Shown here: piece by piece, positions 16,862-24,619 of the stretch
How positions within the stretch are numbered: the first letter of the stretch is position 1
Layout: each line of letters starts with the position of its first letter
Origin: Tetzosporium hominis
GTDB taxonomy: Bacteria; Bacillota; Bacilli; Bacillales_A; Planococcaceae
Reading direction: 5' to 3'
NCBI RefSeq assembly: GCF_002265435.1
Contig: NZ_NOKQ01000217.1
Span: 124,010 to 188,009 of the forward strand
DNA: 64,000 nt
Notes under the pieces: model-generated
What the model saw: only the letters and a program-made list of their open reading frames with translations
Databases searched by the model: none
What the model was told of the DNA's origin: nothing
Position numbers and translations under genes: made by a program

Positions 16862-16876
16862 GTTACTTTACGTAAC
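16862..16876. promoter_or_regulatory. Inverted repeat, candidate HxlR-type operator
   Basis: GTTAC-N5-GTAAC overlaps the expected start point of yceI. HxlR/YodB regulators bind short dyads of this size; the assignment is by position only. Confidence 0.45.
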
Positions 16877-16878
16877 TT

Positions 16879-16907
16879 ACTATAAAATAATAATAAACGA
16901 ACGTCAA
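16879..16907 (-). promoter_or_regulatory. Sigma-A promoter of yceI
   Basis: Minus strand TTGACG (16907–16902), 17-bp spacer, TATAGT (16884–16879). Confidence 0.78.
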
Positions 16908-16925
16908 GTAATTAAATAATGTTTT

Positions 16926-16954
16926 TTGCGTTTTTTGCAATTTTTTTTTATACT
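16926..16954 (+). promoter_or_regulatory. Sigma-A promoter of the HxlR-type gene
   Basis: TTGCGT (16926–16931), 17-bp spacer rich in T, TATACT (16949–16954), about 20 bases before the start codon, so the leader is very short. Confidence 0.6.
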
Positions 16955-16973
16955 AAGTAAATTAGGAGTGAGT

Positions 16974-17282
16974 ATGATGAAAGAAACAGCACTTTGCCCT
17001 CGCCTTTCCAATGCCATGGACTTGCTTGGAAAACGCTGGACGGCTTTAATTATTTATCAGTTGTTAAATGGCTCAAAACGGTTCAATGAGATCGAGTCTT
17101 CTATGCCGATCAGTGGCCGTTTATTATCGGAACGTTTAAAAGAGCTCGAGGTGGAAGGGCTTGTCACACGGAAAATCTATTCGGAGGTGCCAGTTCGCGT
17201 TGAATATTCTTTGACAGATAAAGGCTTTGCTCTTCGACCTGTCATTGAAGGGATAGAAAACTGGTCTCAGCAATGGACATAA
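16974..17282 (+). CDS. HxlR-family transcriptional regulator
   Basis: This 102-residue winged-helix protein has the HxlR layout: ALCPRLSNAMDLLGKRWTAL at the start, the recognition region SMPISGRLLSERLKELE, then the wing EVPVRVEYSLTDKG. A single cysteine near position 8 occupies the place of the redox-sensing cysteine of B. subtilis YodB, where thiol modification by quinones or diamide relieves repression. It is the only cysteine, so sensing would need intermolecular disulfide or S-alkylation. I chose the ATG at 16974 with AGGAG five bases upstream; the next ATG at 16977 is equally possible. It diverges from yceI, its likely target. murB follows 33 bases downstream without a terminator between. 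Confidence 0.85.
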   Translation: MMKETALCPRLSNAMDLLGKRWTALIIYQLLNGSKRFNEIESSMPISGRLLSERLKELEVEGLVTRKIYSEVPVRVEYSLTDKGFALRPVIEGIENWSQQWT

Positions 17283-17315
17283 TGAAAATGTTTCAAATAG
17301 AAAGGATTGTCTTCT

Positions 17316-18233
17316 TTGTCTAAACAAAAATGGTTTGAAGAACTTTCGGCAGTATTGCCTGCACATACAGTAAAACTAGATGAACCGCTATCATTGCATA
17401 CGATCACTCGCATGGGAGGTCCGGCAGATGTGTTTGTGTCACCGGATTCTCAAGCGCAAGCAATCGTAGTCATTAATTATGCGGCTCAATATAATATCCC
17501 ACTACTACTGCTTGGTAACGGTTCAAATATGGTCGTACGAGATGGTGGGGTTAGAGGTATCGTGCTTCAGCTTACCAAGCTTCGTGAAATCACAATTACA
17601 AATACTCATGTCTACGCGGAAAGTGGAGCGGCTATCATTGATGTCTCTAAACTTGCAGCAAAAGAAGGTTTAACTGGCCTTGAGTTTGCTTGTGGGATTC
17701 CTGGAACAGTAGGCGGTGCGATGGTGATGAATGCCGGCGCTTATGGTGGTGAGATTCAAGACGTCATCAAACAGTGTACTGTAGTGACCCCTCAAGGAGA
17801 GCTATTGGTTCTCAAGAAAGAAGACCTAGACCTTGGCTACCGAACAAGCGTCATCTCTAAAAAAGGGTACTTTGTGCTTTCAGCTGAGTTTGAATTGAGC
17901 TACGGGGAACAAGTGCATATCGATGAGAAAATTGCCGACCTGACACATCAACGTACATCTAAGCAACCACTTGAATACCCGTCAGCAGGAAGCGTGTTCA
18001 AACGCCCACCTGGTTATTTCGCTGGAAAACTGATTCAAGACAGTGAATTGCAAGGAAAAGGATTTGGCGGTGCTGAAGTCTCTACGAAGCACGCAGGCTT
18101 CATCGTTAACAAAGATAATGCTACAGCTACGGATTACATCAAAACCATTCAACTCGTTCAATCGACGGTAAAAGAGAAGTTTGGCGTAGATCTGGAGCTT
18201 GAAGTGAAAATAGTGGGAGAAGAAGTGAAGTAA
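17316..18233 (+). CDS. murB: UDP-N-acetylenolpyruvoylglucosamine reductase
   Basis: MurB reduces the enolpyruvyl group to lactyl, making UDP-N-acetylmuramate for peptidoglycan. The 305-residue protein is the short type IIa form of Firmicutes, with FAD-binding blocks LHTITRMGGPADVFV near residues 28–42, LGNGSNMVVRDGGVRG near 67–82, LEFACGIPGTVGGAMVMNAGAYGGE in the middle, and SAGSVFKRP near 223–231, whose Ser is the proton donor. The start is the TTG at 17316, nine bases after AAAGGA; an upstream in-frame TTG at 17307 touches that site. It probably shares a transcript with the HxlR-type gene and ends in the hairpin at 18242. Confidence 0.95.
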   Translation: MSKQKWFEELSAVLPAHTVKLDEPLSLHTITRMGGPADVFVSPDSQAQAIVVINYAAQYNIPLLLLGNGSNMVVRDGGVRGIVLQLTKLREITITNTHVYAESGAAIIDVSKLAAKEGLTGLEFACGIPGTVGGAMVMNAGAYGGEIQDVIKQCTVVTPQGELLVLKKEDLDLGYRTSVISKKGYFVLSAEFELSYGEQVHIDEKIADLTHQRTSKQPLEYPSAGSVFKRPPGYFAGKLIQDSELQGKGFGGAEVSTKHAGFIVNKDNATATDYIKTIQLVQSTVKEKFGVDLELEVKIVGEEVK

Positions 18234-18241
18234 TTTCTACA

Positions 18242-18271
18242 GCCAGTCTCAATTTAGAGGCTGGCTTTTTT
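18242..18271 (+). terminator. Intrinsic terminator of murB
   Basis: GCCAGTCTC pairs with GAGGCTGGC (one G·U) around AATTTA, followed by TTTTTT. Confidence 0.87.
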
Positions 18272-18331
18272 CGTGCCTAGAAGGAATATGTCGGACAATG
18301 CCGAATACCTACGTATAAGGGGGAGAAAAAC

Positions 18332-20689
18332 ATGAAAAAGGGATATAAAATACTACTAACCATCGTGATTGGCCTTGTAATTGTCGTAGCTATCACATTA
18401 CTTGGTCTGAACTGGTTTATTGCGAACTCAAAGCCGCAGTTAGAAGGGGAGCTTGGCTTAACGAGCTTAGAACAACCTGTCACGGTCACACGAGACGAAG
18501 AAGGGGTTCCTCATATTGAGGCCCAGTCCGATGCAGATCTATATCGGGCTCAAGGATTTGTACAAGCTCAAGACCGTTTATTCCAGATGGACTTAGCTCG
18601 TAGACAAGCGAGTGGGGAACTTTCGGAAGTGGTAGGAGAGGCCGCGCTTTCTACCGACCAATTCTTTTTAACTTTCAGTCTGCGAGATGCAGCTGAAAAA
18701 TCGTATGAAGGCTACAGCGCGGAAGCCAAGCAAGTATTGGAGTGGTATGCAGAAGGCGTCAATGATTTCATTACCCATGCAAAAGAAGAAGGACAATTAA
18801 GCTATGAGTTTACTTTACTCGGATACGAACCAGAACCGTGGACACCGGTGGACTCGTTAACGATAGGAAAATATATGGCCTATGATTTAGGTGGGAACTG
18901 GTCGACACTCGCCATTCGCCACTGGGCGTTACAAAACTTAGAAGAAGACAAAGCAAAAGAATTGTTCATCACATATCCGCAAGATGATCCAGCAATTTTA
19001 GAAGCGAACAAACAAACAAAAGTACAAGTGGGAGCAGAGTTCCCTTTAGAAGTTATGCCGCATCCGTTTAACGGCAGCAATAACTGGGTGGTCTCAGGCG
19101 ACAAGACAGCGAGCGGACAACCTCTTCTTGCGGATGACCCGCATTTGGGGCTCAGTACGCCATCCATCTGGTACCAGATGCATCTTCAGTCACCTGAACA
19201 AAATGTGAGTGGAGTCATCTTTGCAGGAATTCCAGGAATCATTCTCGGTCACAACGACGACGTGGCTTGGGGTGTGACCAATGTGGGACCAGATGTACAG
19301 GATTTGTATATAGAGAAACCTAACCCGGACAACCCCTACCAGTTTTCTTATGATGGAGAGTGGGAAGATGCGGAAGTCCGATCTTACGAGATTGCTGTCA
19401 AAGATCAGGACCCAGTTCCGTTTGAAGTGGTTGTGACGCGTCATGGACCTGTGATTTCCAACATTCTCTATGAGGAGTCAGACCCAGAAGCGGTCTTTTC
19501 TATGCAGTGGACAGCTCTAGAGCCGACTCAAGAACTGCAAGCCATTTTGGAAATGAACAAATCATCCAACTGGGAACAGTTTGAATCGGCTCTTGAACAG
19601 TTCCACGCACCAGCGCAAAACTTCGTCTTCGCAGCTAAAGACGGGACTATCGCATATAAAGCGAATGGACGCTTACCGCTTCGCAAACAAGGAGATGGCC
19701 AATTGCCTGTACCTGGAGATTCTTCGGAATACGGGTGGGACGGCTACGTTCCATATGACGAGTTGCCAACTACCGTCAATCCAGAGGAAGGTTTCATCGC
19801 TACTGCAAACAATCAAGTCGTCGATGATAGCTACCCGTACCATATCACGGACTTCTGGGCACAATCGTATCGTTACGAGCGGATTGCGGAAGTCCTTCGT
19901 GAAAACGATTCGTTAACGGTACAAGACATGATGGACCTACAAATGGATCAACAAAATTTACAAGCACGCCGGTTCTTAGAGCAGATGCTTTCCTCTCTCG
20001 AAGCAACAGAGACTGGAGCAGACTATGAAGATTTGATTGCCGAGATGCGAGGCTGGAACCAAGTAGATGATAAAGACCTCATGCAGCCACTCGTTTTCCA
20101 TAAGTGGATGAAGAAGCTGCCAGATGTCTTATTTGAAGAGGACATCCCTGAAGACATTTATGACATGATGCCAGGGAAAGCCAATATTACAGACCAGATG
20201 CTACAACTCTATGCTGATGGGAAAACAAGTGCTTGGGTTGAAGAGGCAGGAGGAGTTGACGCATGGCTGGAGCAAGCCTTTTTAGAAATGATGGAAGAGA
20301 TGAAAGAGAAACACGGCAGCGACTATATGGAATGGAATTGGGGAGACGAGCACTTACTGACGTTTGACCATCCATTGTCAGGCGCTTCACCCATTCTTGC
20401 ACGTTTCTTAAATCCGGACCCAATTCCAATCGGGGGATCTGGGATTACTACGCAAGCTGCCGCATTTAATGAGCAAGGAGAAGTGACCCACGGAGCTTCT
20501 TGGCGTTTCGTTGCAGACTTAACGGATCTTTCGTCTGCTTATCATATTGTCGGACCGGGACAGAGTGGCCATATGAAATCCGACTGGTTCCACAGTCAAG
20601 TGGATGATTGGGCTGAAGGGTCCTATCATGAAACCTCTACAACGGGTGAATACAAGGAATCTTATACACTAGAACTCCTGCCAAAATGA
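18332..20689 (+). CDS. Penicillin acylase-family Ntn-hydrolase, membrane-anchored precursor
   Basis: The 785-residue protein belongs to the penicillin G acylase/AHL acylase family of self-cleaving N-terminal nucleophile hydrolases. The N-terminus has a membrane anchor or signal (residues about 6–29). An alpha-subunit region with QGFVQAQDRLFQMDLARR is followed by a spacer and the beta-subunit start GSNNWVVSG, where Ser249 would become the catalytic nucleophile after autocleavage. DDPHLGLSTPSIWYQM and VTRHGPVI follow in the right order. No lipobox or obvious signal-peptidase site stands out, so it may remain anchored outside the cell. Substrate may be an N-acyl amide such as an acyl-homoserine lactone or beta-lactam; it cannot be told from sequence. 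AAGGGGGAG precedes the ATG. Confidence 0.88.
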   Translation: MKKGYKILLTIVIGLVIVVAITLLGLNWFIANSKPQLEGELGLTSLEQPVTVTRDEEGVPHIEAQSDADLYRAQGFVQAQDRLFQMDLARRQASGELSEVVGEAALSTDQFFLTFSLRDAAEKSYEGYSAEAKQVLEWYAEGVNDFITHAKEEGQLSYEFTLLGYEPEPWTPVDSLTIGKYMAYDLGGNWSTLAIRHWALQNLEEDKAKELFITYPQDDPAILEANKQTKVQVGAEFPLEVMPHPFNGSNNWVVSGDKTASGQPLLADDPHLGLSTPSIWYQMHLQSPEQNVSGVIFAGIPGIILGHNDDVAWGVTNVGPDVQDLYIEKPNPDNPYQFSYDGEWEDAEVRSYEIAVKDQDPVPFEVVVTRHGPVISNILYEESDPEAVFSMQWTALEPTQELQAILEMNKSSNWEQFESALEQFHAPAQNFVFAAKDGTIAYKANGRLPLRKQGDGQLPVPGDSSEYGWDGYVPYDELPTTVNPEEGFIATANNQVVDDSYPYHITDFWAQSYRYERIAEVLRENDSLTVQDMMDLQMDQQNLQARRFLEQMLSSLEATETGADYEDLIAEMRGWNQVDDKDLMQPLVFHKWMKKLPDVLFEEDIPEDIYDMMPGKANITDQMLQLYADGKTSAWVEEAGGVDAWLEQAFLEMMEEMKEKHGSDYMEWNWGDEHLLTFDHPLSGASPILARFLNPDPIPIGGSGITTQAAAFNEQGEVTHGASWRFVADLTDLSSAYHIVGPGQSGHMKSDWFHSQVDDWAEGSYHETSTTGEYKESYTLELLPK

Positions 20690-20763
20690 TGGGCTAAGCA
20701 TTGCAAAATTGCCTCAATCAAGGTACGCTTTGCAGTAGACAACAGAGGGTATAGGAGGTCATT

Positions 20764-21867
20764 ATGCGGCTTACAGAATGGACAATGGAAGAACAGGAAC
20801 AACTCATACACTTTTTGACGACCAACTCCTGGCCGTTTCATGGAAATGCAACACCTGAACGAGAATTGATTGAAAAGACGATCGGAGAAGGTGGCTACGA
20901 ATCTGATGAAGTAAAAACGTTTTGGGTCGAGAACGACACAGCTGAAAAAGTAGGAATCGTGAAAATCCATGATTTGCAGGATGAGATCCCGTTATTCGAT
21001 TTACGAATCGCAGAAACGGCTCGTGGAAAAGGCTATGGATCCAAAGCATTGAAGCTTGTGACGGAATACGTCTTCTCCTTACCAGAAAAGAAAATTCGTT
21101 TAGAAGGCCACACTCGTTTAGACAATGTAGCGATGCGAAAAACGTTTGAGCGAGCGGGGTTTGTGAAAGAAGCGCAACTCCGTCAGGCTTGGTTCTCTCC
21201 TAAAGAAGAGCGCTATTATGACGCAGTAACTTACGGGATGACAAGGGAGGATTTCTTGAAAGGAACTTCTACTCCTGTTGCTTGGGATGAAATGATGGCT
21301 GTGAATGACCAGCCACAGAAACCTTATGTTCCCGAACAACTCGAAACTGAGCGCCTTTTAGTTCGAGCACCTAAAATTGAAGATGTGCCGCTCGTCTGGG
21401 AAGCCATCTCTGAAAGTATGGAGACGTTGAAGCCTTGGATGATTTGGGCACAGCATCCCCCTAAGATTGAAGAGACGGAAGCAAGCCTACGTAAAGCGAT
21501 TGCTGCTTATGTGACACAAGAAGATTTCCGTATGCACTTGTTTGAGAAAGAGACTGGAAACTTTATTGGCTCGACAGGCTTCCACCGCATTGACTGGGAA
21601 CTGCGCCGTTTTGAGATTGGCTACTGGCTGCGTTCAAGTTATGAAGGTAAAGGTTATATCACGGAAGCAGTACAGATGCTGACGGAATTTGCATTCAATG
21701 AGCTGCAAGCGGTGCGTGTTGAAATTCGCTGTGATGATGACAATCAAGGTAGCCGCCGGGTTGCTGAACGTTGTGGGTATCAGTTAGAAGGGATTCTTCG
21801 TAGAAATGCTCGTAAAGCGGATTCGAAAGACTTTGCAGATACGTGTATTTATTCTAGGATTCACTAG
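20764..21867 (+). CDS. Tandem GNAT acetyltransferase (two fused domains)
   Basis: The 367-residue protein contains two complete GNAT domains. Domain 1 (about 1–170) has the acetyl-CoA loop ETARGKGYGSKAL and the end DNVAMRKTFERAGFV. Domain 2 (about 190–367) is RimJ/RimL-like, with LETERLLVRAPKIED at its start, YWLRSSYEGKGYITEAV as the cofactor loop and NQGSRRVAERCGYQLEG near the end. RimJ/RimL-like domains often acetylate protein N-termini or antibiotics, so the fusion could act on two acceptors or one domain may be structural. TAGGAGG precedes the ATG. Its 3' end is followed by a 60-base spacer and a terminator shared with the next, convergent, small gene. Confidence 0.85.
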   Translation: MRLTEWTMEEQEQLIHFLTTNSWPFHGNATPERELIEKTIGEGGYESDEVKTFWVENDTAEKVGIVKIHDLQDEIPLFDLRIAETARGKGYGSKALKLVTEYVFSLPEKKIRLEGHTRLDNVAMRKTFERAGFVKEAQLRQAWFSPKEERYYDAVTYGMTREDFLKGTSTPVAWDEMMAVNDQPQKPYVPEQLETERLLVRAPKIEDVPLVWEAISESMETLKPWMIWAQHPPKIEETEASLRKAIAAYVTQEDFRMHLFEKETGNFIGSTGFHRIDWELRRFEIGYWLRSSYEGKGYITEAVQMLTEFAFNELQAVRVEIRCDDDNQGSRRVAERCGYQLEGILRRNARKADSKDFADTCIYSRIH

Positions 21868-21929
21868 ATTCAAAGGGTGCATCCACATTTTAACCGATAT
21901 CCAGTTGCACCGGTTCCACATTAAAAGCA

Positions 21930-21965
21930 TAAAAAGAAGCCGCAGCATTTAGCTGCGGCTTTTTC
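21930..21965. terminator. Bidirectional terminator
   Basis: AAGCCGCAGC/GCTGCGGCTT stem with ATTTA loop, A-run before and T-run after. Confidence 0.88.
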
Positions 21966-22120
21966 TACAGAGAACGTTTTCCCATCACTAGTTGAATCAC
22001 GAAGATGATACCAGCGATGATTAGTAGGGTGTGGATTAAACCACCACCGAAATCTAATAAGAATCCTAATAACCAAATTACAATAAGTACGACAATCACT
22101 AACCATAAAATGCGGCCCAT
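21965..22120 (-). CDS. lmo0937-family small membrane protein
   Basis: This 51-residue gene is easily overlooked. It begins MGRILWLVIVVLIVIW, continues with LLGFLLDFGGGLIHTLLIIA and ends with a basic GKRSL tail: two hydrophobic helices separated by a glycine turn containing GGLIH. This is the lmo0937-family membrane protein pattern. AAAGGAGGTG precedes the ATG by eight bases, and an excellent sigma-B-type promoter lies 51 bases upstream. Function is unknown; such proteins are typically general-stress induced. It ends at the shared terminator. Confidence 0.85.
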   Translation of the reverse strand: MGRILWLVIVVLIVIWLLGFLLDFGGGLIHTLLIIAGIIFVIQLVMGKRSL

Positions 22121-22170
22121 ACGAGACACCTCCTTTTCTAATAAACTAAATTTGCTTGGCTAGTAATAGG

Positions 22171-22196
22171 ATACCCTAGCATAAAAAGCCTCAAAC
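22171..22196 (-). promoter_or_regulatory. Sigma-B promoter of the lmo0937-family gene
   Basis: On the minus strand GTTTGA (22196–22191), 14-bp spacer, GGGTAT (22176–22171). Together with the element at 59311–59337 this is the best sigma-B-type match in the window. Confidence 0.65.
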
Positions 22197-22220
22197 CTAT
22201 CTATGAATTTATTTAGGCGT

Positions 22221-22249
22221 TTGTCGCTACTCGGGGAGTGTAGTAAACT
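22221..22249 (+). promoter_or_regulatory. Sigma-A promoter of mntR
   Basis: TTGTCG (22221–22226), 17-bp spacer, TAAACT (22244–22249), 31 bases before the GTG start. Confidence 0.6.
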
Positions 22250-22280
22250 TAAAGAACTGAGTAGGAAAGGAAGAACGCAA

Positions 22281-22706
22281 GTGCCAACATCAAGTATGGA
22301 AGACCACATTGAACAAATCTATCAATTGATCGAACAAAAAGGGTATGCACGAGTATCTGATATCGCGGAAGCTTTGGAAGTCCTTCCTTCATCCGTTACA
22401 AAAATGGTGCAAAAGCTCGATAAAGACGGCTACTTGCATTATGAGAAGTACCGTGGTTTAACATTGACCCCAAAAGGTAATAAATTAGGAAAAAAACTCG
22501 TGAAGCGTCATGACCTTCTCGAAAACTTCCTACGACTTGCCGGAGTATCGGAAGAATTGATTTATCAGGACGTCGAAGGAATTGAACATCATTTGAGTTG
22601 GGAATCGATTGATCGAATCGCAGAGCTTGTTTTGTTCTTTGAAGAACACCCTGAGCTTCAAATCCAATTAGAGCAATTCCGCTCAGATAGTAAAGTAGAA
22701 GATTAG
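22281..22706 (+). CDS. mntR: Manganese-responsive transcriptional regulator
   Basis: MntR is the DtxR-family repressor of manganese uptake. The 141-residue protein has the N-terminal winged helix ([23 protein letters not shown]) and lacks the SH3-like domain of iron regulators, as MntR does. All metal ligands of B. subtilis MntR are present: Asp8 and Glu11 in [10 protein letters not shown], the His in VKRHDLLE, and Glu/Glu/His in DVEGIEHHL. The start is the GTG at 22281, with AAAGGAAG eight bases upstream; the longer frame adds residues unlike MntR. cvfB follows after 14 bases with a strong ribosome binding site, so the two are probably cotranscribed. Confidence 0.95.
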   Translation: MPTSSMEDHIEQIYQLIEQKGYARVSDIAEALEVLPSSVTKMVQKLDKDGYLHYEKYRGLTLTPKGNKLGKKLVKRHDLLENFLRLAGVSEELIYQDVEGIEHHLSWESIDRIAELVLFFEEHPELQIQLEQFRSDSKVED

Positions 22707-22720
22707 AGGAGGGCTCTCGT

Positions 22721-23584
22721 ATGGCAGAATTAGAAATTGCTGCAGTAGTAAAAGTTACATTATTAGAAAAAGAAGGATCCAAATGGGTCGCTGTGACAGG
22801 CGACAAAGACCCTGTGGTCATTAATGAATCAGAAGCACCAGCAGAGTGGGCAGAAGGCCAAGAAGTTTCTGTTTTTACATACCGTGACCGTAAAGGCAAC
22901 ACGGTAGCAACTGGGCATATCCCTGCTATTCGTAAAGGAACTTATGGCTGGGCAAAAGTAGTGAAAGTCACAGATCGAGACGGAGCTACAGTAGATATTG
23001 GAGGTACACAAGCCGCTGTAGTCAAAGCGGAAGACCTTCCAAAGCTGCGTGAACTTTGGCCGCAACCAGGCGATTGTTTATTCATGACCTTGCGCACAGA
23101 TCGCGAAGGAAGCCTACTGGGACGACTGGCTACAGAAGAGAAAATTGAAGAATTATACGTGGAGGCACCTTCTACTGTTTATAACAGTGATCTCCAAGCG
23201 CGAGCATATCGGTTATTACCGATTGGTACTTTCTTGCTCTCTGCTAAGGGAATGTACCGGATTTTTGTCCATCAATCTGAGCGACTGGAAGAACCTCGCC
23301 TAGGGGAAGATGTCAAAGTCCGCATTATCGAAGTGAAAGAAGACGGAACATTGAATGGCTCCTTGCTACCACGTAAGCAAGAGCGTCTGTCAGACGATGC
23401 GGAATCCATTTGGCGTTACTTGCAATCTGTAGGAGGCAAAATGCCGTTTAGTGACAAGTCTACTCCAGATGAAATCCAAGAAATGTTTTCTATGAGTAAG
23501 GCATCATTTAAACGTGCGCTCGGTAAACTAATGAAAGACGGGAAAATCGAGCAGCAAGACGGGTGGACGCTTTCTAAATTGTAA
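22721..23584 (+). CDS. cvfB: S1-domain RNA-binding protein CvfB (YitL)
   Basis: The 287-residue protein matches CvfB, an RNA-binding regulator of virulence and stress genes in Staphylococcus and YitL of Bacillus. It is built of several S1-type beta-barrels (about residues 1–65, 70–135 and 145–215, with KGTYGWAKVV and VDIGGTQAAVV as S1 strands) and a C-terminal winged helix (about 225–285) in which MSKASFKRALGKLMKDGKI is the recognition segment. It is cytoplasmic. It overlaps nothing and follows mntR closely; AGAGGAGG precedes the ATG. RNA targets cannot be inferred. Confidence 0.9.
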   Translation: MAELEIAAVVKVTLLEKEGSKWVAVTGDKDPVVINESEAPAEWAEGQEVSVFTYRDRKGNTVATGHIPAIRKGTYGWAKVVKVTDRDGATVDIGGTQAAVVKAEDLPKLRELWPQPGDCLFMTLRTDREGSLLGRLATEEKIEELYVEAPSTVYNSDLQARAYRLLPIGTFLLSAKGMYRIFVHQSERLEEPRLGEDVKVRIIEVKEDGTLNGSLLPRKQERLSDDAESIWRYLQSVGGKMPFSDKSTPDEIQEMFSMSKASFKRALGKLMKDGKIEQQDGWTLSKL

Positions 23585-23634
23585 GGAAACCTTTTGCTAC
23601 TTGGAACGTTTAATATGCTGAAAGGGGTAGTCCA

Positions 23635-24528
23635 ATGAAACGATTACTAATTATGTTACTAGCAATTTTACTGTTGGCTCCATTTACCGCATTTGCGGAC
23701 GGAGAAAACCAAGAAGTCATAGATGAAAAACTAGGTGTACCAATTGTGGTATACGGTGCCAACTTAACGGCAGAACAAAAGACAAGTGTACAAAAAGCAT
23801 TAAACGTCTCGGAATCCTCTACTGTAGAGGAAATCACAGTGACAGGTGAGGATTTGGCGACGTATATCAAAGACGGCAATCCTTCAGCTCGTATGTTTTC
23901 TTCAGCAAAAATCACACGTACTGATGAAGGAAAGGGTCTTGTCATCTCGATTGTGACACCTGACAACATCACACAAGTAACAAACGATATGTATGCCAAT
24001 GCGATGTTGACAGCTGGTATCGAGAACGCAACAGTGGAAGTCGCTGCACCAAGCCCTGTAACCGGTCATTCAGCTCTTGTCGGAATTTATAAAGCGTATG
24101 AAGCTTCTGGTGAAAAGCTGGATTCTGAACGTACAGACGTAGCTAATGAAGAACTATCAGTTGCTACAGTACTTTCAGAAGAAGCCGGAATTGATCAAGA
24201 AAAGGTAAGCGAACTACTTACTGAAATCAAAAAGCAAATTGCTGAACAAAATCCTGCAACTAGAGAAGATGTTGAACAAATTGTAAATGATCAATTAAGC
24301 AACTTGCAAATTGAATTGTCAGAACAAGATCGTCAATTACTAATCGATTTGATGGATCGCATCCGTCAGTTAGATATTGATTTTAGTCAATGGTCAACGC
24401 AATTAGAAGATCTGAGCAAGTCCATTCAAGATCAAATTGGCTCTATTACTGAAAACGAAGGTTTCTGGAACGGAGTCCGAAACTTCTTTAATGATTTGAT
24501 TTCTTCTATACGATCTCTATTCAACTAA
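23635..24528 (+). CDS. Secreted DUF1002 protein
   Basis: A 297-residue secreted protein with a clear signal peptide (KRLLIMLLAILLLAPFTAFA, cleavage expected after residue 21). The mature part matches DUF1002: a globular domain with VVYGANLTAEQK, VTGEDLATYI and VTPDNITQVTNDMYANAMLTAGI, and then a long Gln/Glu/Leu-rich coiled-coil tail (about residues 180–275) ending with an aromatic amphipathic stretch. The function of the family is unknown; secretion suggests an envelope role. AAAGGGG precedes the ATG. It follows cvfB by 50 bases without an obvious terminator, so partial cotranscription is possible. Confidence 0.85.
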   Translation: MKRLLIMLLAILLLAPFTAFADGENQEVIDEKLGVPIVVYGANLTAEQKTSVQKALNVSESSTVEEITVTGEDLATYIKDGNPSARMFSSAKITRTDEGKGLVISIVTPDNITQVTNDMYANAMLTAGIENATVEVAAPSPVTGHSALVGIYKAYEASGEKLDSERTDVANEELSVATVLSEEAGIDQEKVSELLTEIKKQIAEQNPATREDVEQIVNDQLSNLQIELSEQDRQLLIDLMDRIRQLDIDFSQWSTQLEDLSKSIQDQIGSITENEGFWNGVRNFFNDLISSIRSLFN

Positions 24529-24533
24529 GTAAG

Positions 24534-24560
24534 GAACACCTATAGCGGTGTTTCTTTTCT
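24534..24560 (+). terminator. Intrinsic terminator of the DUF1002 gene
   Basis: GGAACACC pairs with GGTGTTTC around TATAGC, then TTTTCTTTT. Confidence 0.75.
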
Positions 24561-24619
24561 TTTGCTTAAAAGTAAGGTACACTCAAGGCATCTCGAATTC
24601 AAGATAAGGGGGAACTCCC

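Noticed and set aside
20749-20760. GGGTAT-like sequence before the tandem GNAT gene
   Set aside because: The -35 region (GCTTTG) is poor and the start point would fall inside the ribosome binding site.
21868-21929. GGTGCA/TGCACC inverted repeat and repeated CCACATT near the end of the tandem GNAT gene
   Set aside because: Short, AT-rich and imperfect; no promoter or gene nearby that it would serve apart from the terminator already listed.
23606-23627. GTTTAA followed by GGGGTA before the DUF1002 gene
   Set aside because: The spacing is only about nine or ten bases, too short for a sigma-B promoter.
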